Origin: an uncultured Oscillospiraceae bacterium | GTDB lineage: Bacteria > Bacillota > Clostridia > Oscillospirales > Oscillospiraceae | Assembly: GCA_944387785.1 (NCBI GenBank) | Contig: CALXGG010000002.1 | Coordinates: forward strand, 1-46,727 | Length of the DNA stretch: 46,727 nucleotides | Direction of reading: 5' to 3' | In this document: positions 26,355 through 35,373 of the stretch, one piece after another | Layout: the number at the start of each line of letters is the position of its first letter | Numbering within the stretch: position 1 is the stretch's first letter | Translations under genes and position numbers: made by a program | The notes under the pieces: model-generated | The model's database searches: none | Seen by the model: only the letters and a program-made list of their open reading frames with translations | Told to the model about the DNA's origin: nothing

Positions 26355-27740
26355 TTATGGGGCGCTGCCCCCGGCGTCCGCCGGGATCGGCTTTTCCGCC
26401 AGCCAATGGCCGAAGCGGTAGTAGATAACAATAGATACTGAGGTAACGATCCAGGTGATGGGGTAGCTGGCCTCCACCATCTCGATGGTGTGGTAGGCGG
26501 GGACCACCGCGAGGAGCCACACCAGCCGCAGGCCGCACACGCCGAACACGGAGATGAGCATGGGGCCCATGGACTTCCCCGCGCCCCGGATGGCGCCGGG
26601 GAGCAGCTCCACCAGGATATAGGTGATGTAGCAGGGGGTCAGGAACCGCACCATTTTCACGCCGATCTCCAGCACCTGGGGGTCGGGGGTGAAGATGGAG
26701 AGGATGGGCCGGGCCAGCAGGAACATGACGACGGTGATGAATACGGTGAAGCCGGCGGTCATGGCCACGGAGACGCGGACGCCCCTTTTCAGCCGGTCGT
26801 ACTTGCCGGCGCCGTAGTTCTGCCCGGCGAAGGTGGTGAGGGCCTGGGACATGGCGGTGAGGGTCATCCAGAACAGGATGTCCATTTTGCCGTAGGCGGT
26901 CCAGGCGGCCACGGCGTCGGTGCCGAAGGAGTTGATGGCGGCCTGGATGACGATGTTGGAGAAACTGTACATCACGGACTGGAGGGCGGTGGGCACGCCG
27001 ATGCGCATCACCGCCTCCAGGGGCTGGGCGTGGAAGCGCAGCTCCCGGGGCACCAGGCGGAAGGCCTCCCCCTCCGCCGACATCAGGGACAGCACCACCA
27101 GCACGGCGGAGAGGAGCTGGGAGCAGACGGTGGCCACGGCCACGCCCAGGATCCCCAGATGGAACACCACCACCAGCAGCAGGTCCAGCACGATGTTGCA
27201 CAGGGAGGCGGCGATAAGGAAGTACAGCGGCCGCCGGGAATCCCCCACGGCCCGCAGTACGCCGGTGCCCATGTTGTAGACCACGTTGGGGATCATCCCC
27301 AGGAAGTAGATCCGCAGGTAGAGGACGGCCCCGGGGAGGGCGTCGGCGGGGGTGCCCATGGCCTCCAGGGACCATGGGGTGAGGAGAAAGCCGGTCACGG
27401 TGAAGAACGCGCCCACGAACAGGGAGAGGAGCATGGCGGTCTGGACGCTGCGGCGGACCTCCCGGTCCTGCCGGGCGCCGTAGCGCTGGGCGATGGCCAC
27501 CACCGCGCCGCTGGAAAGGCCGGTAAAGATGCCCACCGTAAGGTTGGTGACCACGCCGGTGGCGCCCACGGCGGCCAGGGCGGTGGTGCCCACGAAGCGG
27601 CCCACTACCACGGTGTCCACGGTGTTGTAGAGCTGCTGGAAAAAGGTGCCGAACCACAGGGGGAAGAAGAAGAGCAGCAGCTGCTTCCAAATCACGCCCT
27701 GGGTGATATCGCCGCGCTGGCGGGGGATGCGTATGCGCAT
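26355..27740 (-). CDS. MATE family efflux transporter (second copy)
   Basis: A 461-residue MATE exporter unrelated in detail to the copy at 18226. Segments WFGTFFQQLYNTVDTVVVGRFVG, SSGAVVAIAQRYGARQDREVRR and the second-half LTTFAGQNYGAGKYDRLKRG are characteristic. ATG 27740 (minus strand) has GGAGG seven bases upstream; the reading frame stays open far upstream through opposite-strand genes, but that extension has no start signal. It has its own promoter at 27787-27815. No clear minus-strand terminator was found. It is divergent from the amino-sugar genes. Confidence 0.92.
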   Translation of the reverse strand: MRIRIPRQRGDITQGVIWKQLLLFFFPLWFGTFFQQLYNTVDTVVVGRFVGTTALAAVGATGVVTNLTVGIFTGLSSGAVVAIAQRYGARQDREVRRSVQTAMLLSLFVGAFFTVTGFLLTPWSLEAMGTPADALPGAVLYLRIYFLGMIPNVVYNMGTGVLRAVGDSRRPLYFLIAASLCNIVLDLLLVVVFHLGILGVAVATVCSQLLSAVLVVLSLMSAEGEAFRLVPRELRFHAQPLEAVMRIGVPTALQSVMYSFSNIVIQAAINSFGTDAVAAWTAYGKMDILFWMTLTAMSQALTTFAGQNYGAGKYDRLKRGVRVSVAMTAGFTVFITVVMFLLARPILSIFTPDPQVLEIGVKMVRFLTPCYITYILVELLPGAIRGAGKSMGPMLISVFGVCGLRLVWLLAVVPAYHTIEMVEASYPITWIVTSVSIVIYYRFGHWLAEKPIPADAGGSAP

Positions 27741-27786
27741 ATGAGATCCTCCATCAGGAAACTGGGCGGCTGTGGGCCGCAGGAAA

Positions 27787-27815
27787 ATTCTACATGGTTC
27801 CGCGGAAAAAGGCAA
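27787..27815 (-). promoter_or_regulatory. Sigma-A promoter of the second MATE gene
   Basis: On the minus strand, TTGCCT (27815-27810), a 17-base spacer and TAGAAT (27792-27787). Confidence 0.65.
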
Positions 27816-27948
27816 GAGGCATCTGCGGGGGATGGCGCGTTTCCGGCGTCCCGGCGGGGGACACGCCGCAAAACTGGACAAATCGGCCTGACCGTGACAG
27901 AGACCCCGGAAATTTTTCCACCGGCGGCGGTGAAAATCCCTGGAGATA

Positions 27949-27977
27949 TTGACAGGCGCCGCCCGCCTGTGTATGGT
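27949..27977 (+). promoter_or_regulatory. Sigma-A promoter of the amino-sugar operon
   Basis: TTGACA (27949-27954), a 17-base spacer and TATGGT (27972-27977), 37 bases before the start codon. The 130 bases between this and the divergent MATE promoter show nothing else. Confidence 0.68.
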
Positions 27978-28013
27978 AATGATTGACACTTGGAAGGGGA
28001 GGCGGGAGACGGT

Positions 28014-28955
28014 ATGAAGGACTGCTGGCTGTCCGTGGACGGCGGCGGCACCAAGACGGAGCTGCTGCTGGCGGCAGGGGACGGGGCGCGGCTGTTCCGG
28101 GCCAGGAGCGGCCCGTCCAGCGTAAAGTCCGTGGGGGAGGCCGCCGCCCGGGAGAACCTGAGGGCCGGGCTCCGGGCGCTGTGGGAGCGGGCCGGGACAG
28201 GCCCGGAGGCGGTGGCCCACGGGGTGTTCGGCCTTTCCGGCTGCGACAGCTCCCGGGACGAGAGGCTGCTCCGGGATATGATCGAGGGCCTGGGCTTCCG
28301 GCCGGGGCAGTATACCCTCTGCAACGACGCGGTGCTGGCCTTTTACGCCGGGGCGGAGCCCCCCGGGATGGTGCTCATCGCCGGCACCGGCTCCATCGCG
28401 CTGGGGGTGGACGGCCAGGGGCGGATCACCCGGGCCGGAGGCTGGGGCTACGGTTTCAGCGACCTGGGCAGCGGCTACTGGCTGGGCAGCCGGTGCCTGG
28501 CGGCGGCCCTGGGGTACTGCGACGGCTGGGGCCCCTGGGCCCCCTGGTTCCCGGCGGCGGCAAAGGCCCTGGGGGCGGAGTGCCTGGAGGACCTGCCGGA
28601 GAGGGCGGCGGATATCACCCAGTGCGACAGGGTGGCGGCCCTGGCGGCCCTGCTGCTGGACTGGGAGGAGCCGGAGCCCCTGCGGGAGCAGATCCTGGAT
28701 GAGGGCAGCGCCCATCTTTCGGCGCTGCTGACGGCGGTGTACCGCAGGATGGCGCACCGGCCGGGGGAGGACTTCCGCCTGGTGCTGGCGGGAGGCTGCA
28801 TGAAAAACAGGGACTATGCCGCCCAGGTGGCGGAAAAGCTGCCCCCTTTGCTGCGGCAGGCCATCGTGCCAGAAAGCGGGCGGCTGACCCCGGCGGAGGG
28901 CGGGCTGCGCCTGGCCCGGCGGGCGGCGGAGGGCCCCGCGTGGGAACGGACATAA
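28014..28955 (+). CDS. BadF/BadG/BcrA-family ATPase, N-acetylglucosamine kinase-like
   Basis: Cytosolic sugar kinase of the ASKHA fold, 313 residues. Phosphate-1 loop WLSVDGGGTKTELLL (residues 4-18), phosphate-2 VLIAGTGSIALG and the glycine-rich DLGSGYWLG match GlcNAc kinases. ATG 28014 has GGGAG five bases upstream; the in-frame TTG at 27990 is less plausible. First gene of a three-gene operon with a sugar cation symporter and a deacetylase, so phosphorylation of an imported amino sugar is the likely role. Confidence 0.86.
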   Translation: MKDCWLSVDGGGTKTELLLAAGDGARLFRARSGPSSVKSVGEAAARENLRAGLRALWERAGTGPEAVAHGVFGLSGCDSSRDERLLRDMIEGLGFRPGQYTLCNDAVLAFYAGAEPPGMVLIAGTGSIALGVDGQGRITRAGGWGYGFSDLGSGYWLGSRCLAAALGYCDGWGPWAPWFPAAAKALGAECLEDLPERAADITQCDRVAALAALLLDWEEPEPLREQILDEGSAHLSALLTAVYRRMAHRPGEDFRLVLAGGCMKNRDYAAQVAEKLPPLLRQAIVPESGRLTPAEGGLRLARRAAEGPAWERT

Positions 28956-28969
28956 AAAGGAGTGGAATT

Positions 28970-30316
28970 ATGCAAAAGATCTCGCTGGGCGAGAAGCTGA
29001 CCTATACCGGGAGCCTTCTGGGGCAGAACATGATCTACAGCTTTGTGGCCATGTACGTCATGTTCTTCTTCACGGACCTCCTGCGGATCCCGTCCGAGAC
29101 GGTGACCGTCATCATGGTGACGGCCAGCCTCTGGGACGCGGTGAACGACATCCTCATGGGGATGCTGGCGGACAAAACCAAGACCCGCTGGGGCAAATTC
29201 CGGCCCTATCTGCTGATCGGCCCGGTGGTGGTAGCTGCGGCCACGGTGCTGTGCTTCGTGCATTTCGGCGGTTCCGCCGCCGGTACGGTGGCGGTGGCGG
29301 CGGTGTGCTATGTGCTCTGGGGCATGTCCTATACGGTCTATGACATCCCCATCTGGGCCATCTCGTCGGTGTCCTCCCGGGATCCGGACGAGAAGAACGG
29401 CATGGTGACCCTGGGGAAGATCGGCGGCACGGTGGGCACGGTGATCATCTCCGTGGGCAGCGTGGCGCTGCTCAACGCCTTCGGCGGCGAGCGCAGCGCC
29501 GGGGCCTACACGGCGGCGGCCCTGGTGGTGGCGGGCCTGGGGGCGGTGCTGATGGTGCTCAGCGGCTTTGTCCTGCGGGAGCGGGTCGAGCCGCCGCCCA
29601 AGGGGGTGCCCTTCCGCCGCAATATCCACACCATCCTGGATAACGGCCCTCTGAAGGCCCTGATGGCGGCTCTGCTGATCGTCAATATGGTCAACAACGT
29701 CCGCCAGGTGGCCCAGATGTACTTTGCCGTGTACGTCTGGGGAGACTCCGGCTATGTCACCTATATCGGGCTGAGCCTGGTGGTGGGCATGATCTCCGGC
29801 ATGGCGGCGTCCCCGGCCCTGATCCGCCGGTTCGACAAGAAGTACATCTTCATCGTCTCCTGCCTGGCGGGGGCGGCGGCCAGCGCGGCGCCGTTCCTGA
29901 CGGGCAGCGGCGTGGTGGTGAGCCTGGTGCTGCTGGGGGTCAGCTTCGCCTTCACCGGCGTCACCACCATCACCAGCACCTCCATGCTCATGGACGCCAT
30001 CGACTACGCCGAATACAAGCTGGGCTTCCGGGGGGAGGGGGTGGTGTTCTCCATGAACACCTTCCTCAACAAGCTCAGCGCCACCATCGCCAAGGGCCTG
30101 CTGGGGGTCTCCCTGACCTGGATGCACTACACGGACAACATGGCCCCCAACGACACCGTGCGCCTGGGCTTCAGTGCTATTGTTTATGTGGCGCCGGCGC
30201 TGTGCTTCCTGCTGGCCATTTTGCCCATGCTGCTCTACCGGCTCCGGCCGGCGCAGATCAAGACCATCCGTACAGAGCTGGACGCCCGCCGCGGGGCGGG
30301 GAAAGGAGAAGCATAA
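28970..30316 (+). CDS. GPH-family sugar:cation symporter (MFS)
   Basis: A 448-residue, twelve-helix transporter of the glycoside-pentoside-hexuronide family. Typical features are LSLGEKLTYTGSLLGQN-like N-terminus (ISLGEKLTYTGSLLGQN), the loop DAVNDILMGMLADKTKTRWGKFRPYLL after helix 2, and the second-half MLMDAIDYAEYKLGFRGEG. AAAAAGGAG lies nine bases before ATG 28970, 14 bases after the kinase stop. Imports a glycoside or amino sugar, as judged by its neighbours. Confidence 0.9.
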   Translation: MQKISLGEKLTYTGSLLGQNMIYSFVAMYVMFFFTDLLRIPSETVTVIMVTASLWDAVNDILMGMLADKTKTRWGKFRPYLLIGPVVVAAATVLCFVHFGGSAAGTVAVAAVCYVLWGMSYTVYDIPIWAISSVSSRDPDEKNGMVTLGKIGGTVGTVIISVGSVALLNAFGGERSAGAYTAAALVVAGLGAVLMVLSGFVLRERVEPPPKGVPFRRNIHTILDNGPLKALMAALLIVNMVNNVRQVAQMYFAVYVWGDSGYVTYIGLSLVVGMISGMAASPALIRRFDKKYIFIVSCLAGAAASAAPFLTGSGVVVSLVLLGVSFAFTGVTTITSTSMLMDAIDYAEYKLGFRGEGVVFSMNTFLNKLSATIAKGLLGVSLTWMHYTDNMAPNDTVRLGFSAIVYVAPALCFLLAILPMLLYRLRPAQIKTIRTELDARRGAGKGEA

Positions 30317-30319
30317 GCC

Positions 30320-31066
30320 ATGGACGTATCCGCTTTTTTTGCTCCGCCTGACATCATGACCGCCCGGCGGGCCCTGTGCATCCAGCCCCACGCCGACGAC
30401 AACGAGATCGGCATGGGCGGTACCATTGCGGCCCTGGCGGCCAGGGGCTGCGAGATCCACTATCTGACGGTGACCAACGGCGACCTGGGGGCCCAGGGCG
30501 GGCCGGCGGAGCCCGCCTGGCTGGCGGCGCTGCGCCGGGAGGAGGCCATGGCCGCCGGCAGGGCCCTGGGAGCGAAGGGATTCCACTTTTTTGACCTGCC
30601 TGACGGCTCCCTGGAGAGCGTGCCCGCCCTGGCGGGGCGGATCGCGGAGCTGGTGCGGACCGTCCGCCCCGATGTGATCTTCTGCCCGGACCCCTGGGCC
30701 CGGTACGAGGCCCACCGGGACCATGTGGTCACCGGCCAGGCGGCGGCCCAGGCATTTATCTCCACCGCTCTGGCCCGGTATCCCCGCGGCACGGATACGG
30801 CTCCCTGGCAGTGCGCCGCCATCGGCTTCTATTTCACCCAGGAGCCCAACACAGTGGTGGATGTGACGGACACCTTTGACAAGAAATTTGCCGCCATGGC
30901 CCTCCACCGCACCCAGCTCAACGAGGAACTGCTGGGGATGTATCGCATCTACTTCACCATGCAGGGCCAGCGCCTGGCGGAGGGCCGGGGCTTTGCCCTG
31001 GGAGAGGGCCTGAAGGTGCTGGGCCCCCTTCATCTCCACTGCTTCGTGGAAGCGCTGCGGATCTGA
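30320..31066 (+). CDS. PIG-L family N-acetyl-sugar deacetylase
   Basis: Zinc-dependent deacetylase of the LmbE/PIG-L superfamily, 248 residues. The metal/catalytic motif is QPHADDNEIGMGG (His24, Asp26, Asp27), and the third zinc ligand is in YEAHRDHVVTG (about residues 132-142). It starts three bases after the transporter stop; AAAGGAG lies about 12 bases before ATG 30320. With the kinase and symporter it suggests uptake, deacetylation and phosphorylation of an N-acetylated glycan breakdown product such as a GlcNAc disaccharide; order of steps is unknown. Confidence 0.88.
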   Translation: MDVSAFFAPPDIMTARRALCIQPHADDNEIGMGGTIAALAARGCEIHYLTVTNGDLGAQGGPAEPAWLAALRREEAMAAGRALGAKGFHFFDLPDGSLESVPALAGRIAELVRTVRPDVIFCPDPWARYEAHRDHVVTGQAAAQAFISTALARYPRGTDTAPWQCAAIGFYFTQEPNTVVDVTDTFDKKFAAMALHRTQLNEELLGMYRIYFTMQGQRLAEGRGFALGEGLKVLGPLHLHCFVEALRI

Positions 31067-31091
31067 AGCCTGCCCCGGAAAGGGGCATGAG

Positions 31092-31125
31092 AAAAAAGCC
31101 GCCGGCACGGTGCCGGTGGCTTTTT
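31092..31125. terminator. Bidirectional terminator between the deacetylase gene and rpoN
   Basis: AAAAAGCCGCCGGCA (31093-31107) pairs with TGCCGGTGGCTTTTT (31111-31125) with one G-U pair; T-runs are present in both directions. Confidence 0.85.
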
Positions 31126-31161
31126 CACTGTGGTGGGCGAGGCGGGGAAAAGGGCACGGCC

Positions 31162-32496
31162 TCAGCCGGGGCCGGGCCTGCGCCGCCGCAGGGAGGCCGG
31201 CAGGATGTTGAGCTCATTACGGTACTTTGCCACGGTCCTGCGGGAGATGGAGATCTGCTGGGCGGCCAGCAGGGCGCACAGATCGCCGTCCGACAGCGGG
31301 GCGGCTGGATCCTCCAGCCGGACCAGTTCCAGCAGGCGGGTCTTGACGCCTCCGGCGCTAGCGTCGGCCAGGGCGCTGGTGAACAGGCTGCGCAGGGCCA
31401 CGGGGCCCCAGGCGGTGTCGATGTATTTGCCGCTGACGGCCCGGCTGACGGTACTGACGTGGAGGGAGAGCTGCTCCGCCACCTGTCCCATGGTCATGGG
31501 CAGCAGGTGGGCGGGCCCCAGCCGGAAGTAGTCCGGCTGCCGCCGGACCACGCAGGCGATGACGTCCCCCAGCGTTTTCTGCCGCCGGTCCAGCTGGGCG
31601 GTAAGGCTTTTGGCCTGCTGCTGGTTGCTCTGAAGGAATTTCCGGACGGAGGGGTCCTGGGCGCAGGCCAGCATGGCCTGATATTCCTCCGCCATGGTGA
31701 TGACGGGCACGGCGGTCTGGTTCATGGTGACGGTCAGTGCCCGGGTGATCGCCGCCTCGGGGATGACGGGCTGGACGTAACCGCCGGAGGCGTAGCCCTT
31801 GCTGGGGATGGGATTGAGCTGGCGGATCTGGGCGCACCAGTGCTCCGCCTCCTGCCGGGAGATCCCCAGGGCGGCGGCGATCCTGCCATACCGTCCCGCC
31901 GCCAGGTCGTCCAGGTGGTCCTTTACGATGCGGATGGTGTAGGGATTGAACTGCTTGGATTCCACCAGCTGGAGCACCAGGCATTCCGACAGGTCGTGGG
32001 CCCCCACGCCGGTGGGGGTGAGGCTCTGTACGGCATAGACTGCCTGCCGGATAACCTCCAAAGGGACCCCGGTCTGGCGGGAGAGCTCCTCCTCACTGTC
32101 CAGAAGGTAGCCCCGTGGGGAGAGAGAGTAGATGATATACAGGCAGCATTTGCGCAGCAGGGGCGGGAGCTCCAGACCGGCCAGCTGCAGCAACAGGTCG
32201 TCAGTAAAGGTCTGGGGGCGTTTCAGGAAGAGGAGAGGGTCCGCTCCGGTCTCAGGGATGCCGCTCTCGCTCCAGGGCGGGTTCTCCTCACCGGGGGCCG
32301 CCCCCTCCTCAAGCCCCTCCACCAGGGCGGTCAGGCTCTCGGGGCCCTGCCCGCTCAGTTCCAGCAGAGGATAGTCATGCAGCTGCTGGGAGAGATACTC
32401 CCGCAGCTCCGGCAGCGGCAGCGCGAGAAGCGCCAGGGACTGCTGCTGAAGGGGAGACAGGGTCTGGGAAAGGCGCTGCTCCATATTCAGTTCCAT
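31162..32496 (-). CDS. rpoN: RNA polymerase sigma-54 factor RpoN
   Basis: Alternative sigma factor, 444 residues. The Gln/Leu-rich region I (MEQRLSQTLSPLQQQSLALLAL) contacts activators, the core-binding middle contains LTPTGVGAHDLSECL, the DNA-binding part has MTMGQVAEQLSLHVSTVSRAV, and the C-terminal RpoN box reads ISRRTVAKYRNEL. ATG 32496 (minus strand) follows GGGGGAG. It has its own sigma-A promoter at 32536-32564 but also lies downstream of the sigma-54-driven gcvP-like operon, so it may be read both ways. Two perfect sigma-54 promoters and an activator gene lie within 7 kb. Confidence 0.95.
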   Translation of the reverse strand: MELNMEQRLSQTLSPLQQQSLALLALPLPELREYLSQQLHDYPLLELSGQGPESLTALVEGLEEGAAPGEENPPWSESGIPETGADPLLFLKRPQTFTDDLLLQLAGLELPPLLRKCCLYIIYSLSPRGYLLDSEEELSRQTGVPLEVIRQAVYAVQSLTPTGVGAHDLSECLVLQLVESKQFNPYTIRIVKDHLDDLAAGRYGRIAAALGISRQEAEHWCAQIRQLNPIPSKGYASGGYVQPVIPEAAITRALTVTMNQTAVPVITMAEEYQAMLACAQDPSVRKFLQSNQQQAKSLTAQLDRRQKTLGDVIACVVRRQPDYFRLGPAHLLPMTMGQVAEQLSLHVSTVSRAVSGKYIDTAWGPVALRSLFTSALADASAGGVKTRLLELVRLEDPAAPLSDGDLCALLAAQQISISRRTVAKYRNELNILPASLRRRRPGPG

Positions 32497-32535
32497 GGTA
32501 TCTCCCCCCTTCCGGCGGATAGGCGCTCCGGCATC

Positions 32536-32564
32536 AGTATAGCAGATCGGCGGCTGGCTGGCAA
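32536..32564 (-). promoter_or_regulatory. Sigma-A promoter of rpoN
   Basis: On the minus strand, TTGCCA (32564-32559), a 17-base spacer and TATACT (32541-32536), inside the 92-base gap before rpoN. Confidence 0.68.
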
Positions 32565-32588
32565 AGGAAAAGCGGTGCGGCAGGAGGT

Positions 32589-33707
32589 CTATATGGCGCA
32601 GACCCGGCAGATCACCGTCTCCTGATAGGAGCAGATCACGGGATAGTAGCCGGACAAGGCCTCGTCCAGGGCGGTGTCGCCGGTATCCACCAGGAGGGGC
32701 CGGCCTCGCAGCTGGAAGAGCTTTTCCTTGGTGGCAAAGATCAGCAGATTCTCCCGGCCCACCCGGCGGAGCACGTCGGCGGTAAGCTGCTGGTTGCCCC
32801 GCCCGAAGAGGAAGCCCTGTCCTCCGGTAACGGTGACCATCAGCTTTACAGGCTTGTCGCCGATGAGAGAGATGATCTGCTGTCCATACACATCGTTTTG
32901 CACCAGCTTTCGGTTGTATACCAGGTCCACGCCGATCAGGGTGTTGGGCAGGCCCAGCTCTGTCATAATGGCCCGGGTGGTGGTCCCGGCGCCGATCAGA
33001 TAATATACGTCCGGTTCCATAAGGTCGGCTGCTTTTGCAGCCAGGGAGGCAATGCAGGCCGCCTCGCTGGGCGGCGTGCCGCATTTGCGGTTCTGGGTGA
33101 GCCGCTTTTCCCGGGGGATGGGCAGGTAGCCGTAGAGCCGGGTGCTGATGACCTCCCGCCGGTACTCCTCCTCATCGATGTCCAGCACCTCCTCCTCCCG
33201 CACCTGGGACACCTTTTCCTCCAGGTAGAGGGCGGCCAGGCGGCCCGCGGCGGATGGACTGCACGCATAGACGGGGGAGTGGATCTTTACCCCAGCGGGG
33301 ATCCCCAGAAAGACGCTGCCCTCCCGGGCGGCGGAACAGATGTCCCGGGCGGTGCCGTCGCCGCCGGCAAAGAGGATGAGATCCGCCCCCAGCGCCTGGA
33401 GCCAGCGGGCAAGGGCCCGGGTGTCCCGGGCGGTGGTGACCGGGGAGACGGCTCCCTCCATCACCTGGCAGGAGAAGCCCATGGCCCGGGCGGCGTTTTC
33501 TCCCATGGCCCCCGGACCGGTGCAGACCGTGATCCGGTCCCGCAGGGGGAGCAGCTCCTCCAGGGCCTTGGCGGCCCGGTTTTCCGCCTGAGGGACGGCG
33601 CCCCTGCGGAGCGCCTCCACTGCCAGGCCGTCGGAGCCCTTGAGGCCTACGCTGCCGCCCAGCCCCGCCACGGGGTTGACGATGAGTCCCAGCATTTTCT
33701 GTTCCAT
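32589..33707 (-). CDS. ATP-NAD kinase family protein (COG3199/AcoX-like)
   Basis: A 372-residue protein with the NAD-kinase fold. The N-terminus MLGLIVNPVAGLGGSVGLKG and the nucleotide-binding LILFAGGDGTARDI (about residues 110-123) are family hallmarks, and a second lobe contains GAGTTTRAIMTELG. It is longer than housekeeping NAD kinase (about 290) and belongs to the COG3199 branch, found near catabolic operons; its real substrate in that branch is not established. AAAGGAGG precedes ATG 33707 (minus strand). Third gene of the gcvP-like operon, 80 bases after gcvPB, with a hairpin in between. Confidence 0.85.
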   Translation of the reverse strand: MEQKMLGLIVNPVAGLGGSVGLKGSDGLAVEALRRGAVPQAENRAAKALEELLPLRDRITVCTGPGAMGENAARAMGFSCQVMEGAVSPVTTARDTRALARWLQALGADLILFAGGDGTARDICSAAREGSVFLGIPAGVKIHSPVYACSPSAAGRLAALYLEEKVSQVREEEVLDIDEEEYRREVISTRLYGYLPIPREKRLTQNRKCGTPPSEAACIASLAAKAADLMEPDVYYLIGAGTTTRAIMTELGLPNTLIGVDLVYNRKLVQNDVYGQQIISLIGDKPVKLMVTVTGGQGFLFGRGNQQLTADVLRRVGRENLLIFATKEKLFQLRGRPLLVDTGDTALDEALSGYYPVICSYQETVICRVCAI

Positions 33708-33736
33708 AGGTCCTCCTTTGCAGCTCCGGACGGGAA

Positions 33737-33772
33737 GATGTGCCGTCCCCGCCGGCGCGGAGGCGGCACATC
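33737..33772 (-). promoter_or_regulatory. Intercistronic hairpin between the gcvPB-like and NAD-kinase-like genes
   Basis: GATGTGCCG (33737-33745) pairs with CGGCACATC (33764-33772). No T-run follows on the minus strand, so partial termination or mRNA processing is more likely than full termination. Confidence 0.6.
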
Positions 33773-33787
33773 CCGCTGAGAGGAGCG

Positions 33788-35359
33788 TTACTTGTACTTC
33801 CTGAGGTAGACCTTCCAGGTGGTGGCCCACTTTTCAGGATCGTCCATAACGGACTCGTCCACCTGGTGGGTGGTGCTGCGGTGGGGGGCGGATTTGACGT
33901 ACTCGGGGTTGTCATAGCACTCCTGGAACACATAGCGGAGGGTGTTGACGTATTCGTCGATGTCCTCCCTGGAGGGGCTCTCCGTAGGTTCCAGGGTAAT
34001 GGGCTCCGGGAGGAAATAGGGGTGGTGGCTGGTCCAGTAGTGCATGCCGAAGTCCATCATCCGCCGCTGGACGTCGCCGGTAGAGACGCCGGTGTCCTGG
34101 AAGATCTTCTCCATGGTGTAGCGGCACTGCTCCACCCGCTGGTTTTTTCCGTCCATATAGTAGGCGCTGATGCCGGGGATCTCCAGCATCTTACGGAAAA
34201 GGTAGTTGTTGTTGAGTACGGCGGTCTTAGTCACCTGGTAGAGGCCGTTGGGGCCCATGGAGCGGATCCAGCAATAGGTCTTGAACACCACCGGGGCCAC
34301 GCCGTAGTAGGAGCGGACCTTGTGTACGCCGAACTCCTTGTTTTCAAAGGCGTAGTTGAACACATACTTCTCTCCGTCGAAGTCGATGAGAGGCGCGGGA
34401 AGGAACTCCTCCAGACCTTCCCGGACGCCGGTGGCGCCGCAGGCGGGACCGCCGCAGCCGTGGGGGGTGGAGAAGGTCTTGTGGAGGTTGAAGTGGCACA
34501 TGTCGAAGCCGGCCTCCTTGGCACGGGCCACGCCCAGCACGGCGTTGCCGTTGGCCTGGTCGTAGCAGCACAGGGCGCCCATCTGGTGGGCGTAGTCCAC
34601 GAATCTGGCGATCTGACCGTTGAAAAGGCCGGTGTCCTCAGGATTGGCCTGGATGAAGCCAGCGGTGCGGCTGGTGCAGGCGGCCTTGAAGGCCTCAAAG
34701 TCCGGCAGGCCGTTTTCCGGGTTGGGCTGGAGGTAGATGATCTTATAGCCCTTGAGGGCGGGGGCGGCGGCATCGGAGGGGTGGGAGTAGATGGTGGTGA
34801 TGAACTCGTCCCTGGTTTCGCCCCGGCTGTCCATATAGGCCCGCACGATAGAGGCCATGGTGAACAGGCCCTGGGAGCCGCCGCCGGGCTGGAAGGTGAA
34901 GCGGCTCATGCCGGAGATCTCCTGCATATACTTATCGGTCTGGTAGAAGATCTCCATGATACCCTGGACCGTGCTGGGGTCCTGGAGGGGGTGGAGGTCG
35001 AAAAGGCCCCGGGCCAGTTGTTCGTTGATCTTGGGGCTGTACTTCATGGTGCAGGTGCCCTGGCCGATCTCAATGTTGACGTCGGCGCCCAGGGTCTCCT
35101 GGGAGAGGCGCATATAGTGGCGGAGGACCCGGTTCTGGGAGATCTCCGGCAGGTTCACTGCCTCCCTGCGGCGGAGGGCGGCGGGCAGTACGGACACGCC
35201 GTCGCCGACGGCCTGGACCACCTGCTTTTCCGCCTTGGGGGCCAGGATGCCCCGCTCGCCGGGCTTGCTCAGCTCATAGATGATGGGCTCGTCCCATTTC
35301 GCCTCATGGAAGCCCACACGCACCTTCGCGGAACGATCGATCCGTTTCATCGTATTCAT
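33788..35359 (-). CDS. gcvPB: GcvPB-like PLP enzyme, divergent glycine dehydrogenase subunit 2
   Basis: Second half of a split P-protein, 523 residues. The PLP lysine is in FNLHKTFSTPHGCGGP (Lys294), and ELSKPGERG, RHYMRLSQETLGAD and TCTMKYSPKINE align with GcvPB. Several blocks that are near-invariant in true glycine decarboxylase are changed: AHGTNPAS is replaced by HPSDAAAP, LQPAAGA by FQPGGGS, TNPNTLGLFE by ANPEDTGLFN, and DGANLNA by DQANGNA. No gcvT, gcvH or lpd is nearby. It may decarboxylate another amino acid. ATG 35359 (minus strand) has GGAGGAG eight bases upstream, 14 bases after the GcvPA-like stop. Transcribed from a sigma-54 promoter. Confidence 0.88.
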   Translation of the reverse strand: MNTMKRIDRSAKVRVGFHEAKWDEPIIYELSKPGERGILAPKAEKQVVQAVGDGVSVLPAALRRREAVNLPEISQNRVLRHYMRLSQETLGADVNIEIGQGTCTMKYSPKINEQLARGLFDLHPLQDPSTVQGIMEIFYQTDKYMQEISGMSRFTFQPGGGSQGLFTMASIVRAYMDSRGETRDEFITTIYSHPSDAAAPALKGYKIIYLQPNPENGLPDFEAFKAACTSRTAGFIQANPEDTGLFNGQIARFVDYAHQMGALCCYDQANGNAVLGVARAKEAGFDMCHFNLHKTFSTPHGCGGPACGATGVREGLEEFLPAPLIDFDGEKYVFNYAFENKEFGVHKVRSYYGVAPVVFKTYCWIRSMGPNGLYQVTKTAVLNNNYLFRKMLEIPGISAYYMDGKNQRVEQCRYTMEKIFQDTGVSTGDVQRRMMDFGMHYWTSHHPYFLPEPITLEPTESPSREDIDEYVNTLRYVFQECYDNPEYVKSAPHRSTTHQVDESVMDDPEKWATTWKVYLRKYK

Positions 35360-35373
35360 TAGCCTGCTCCTCC

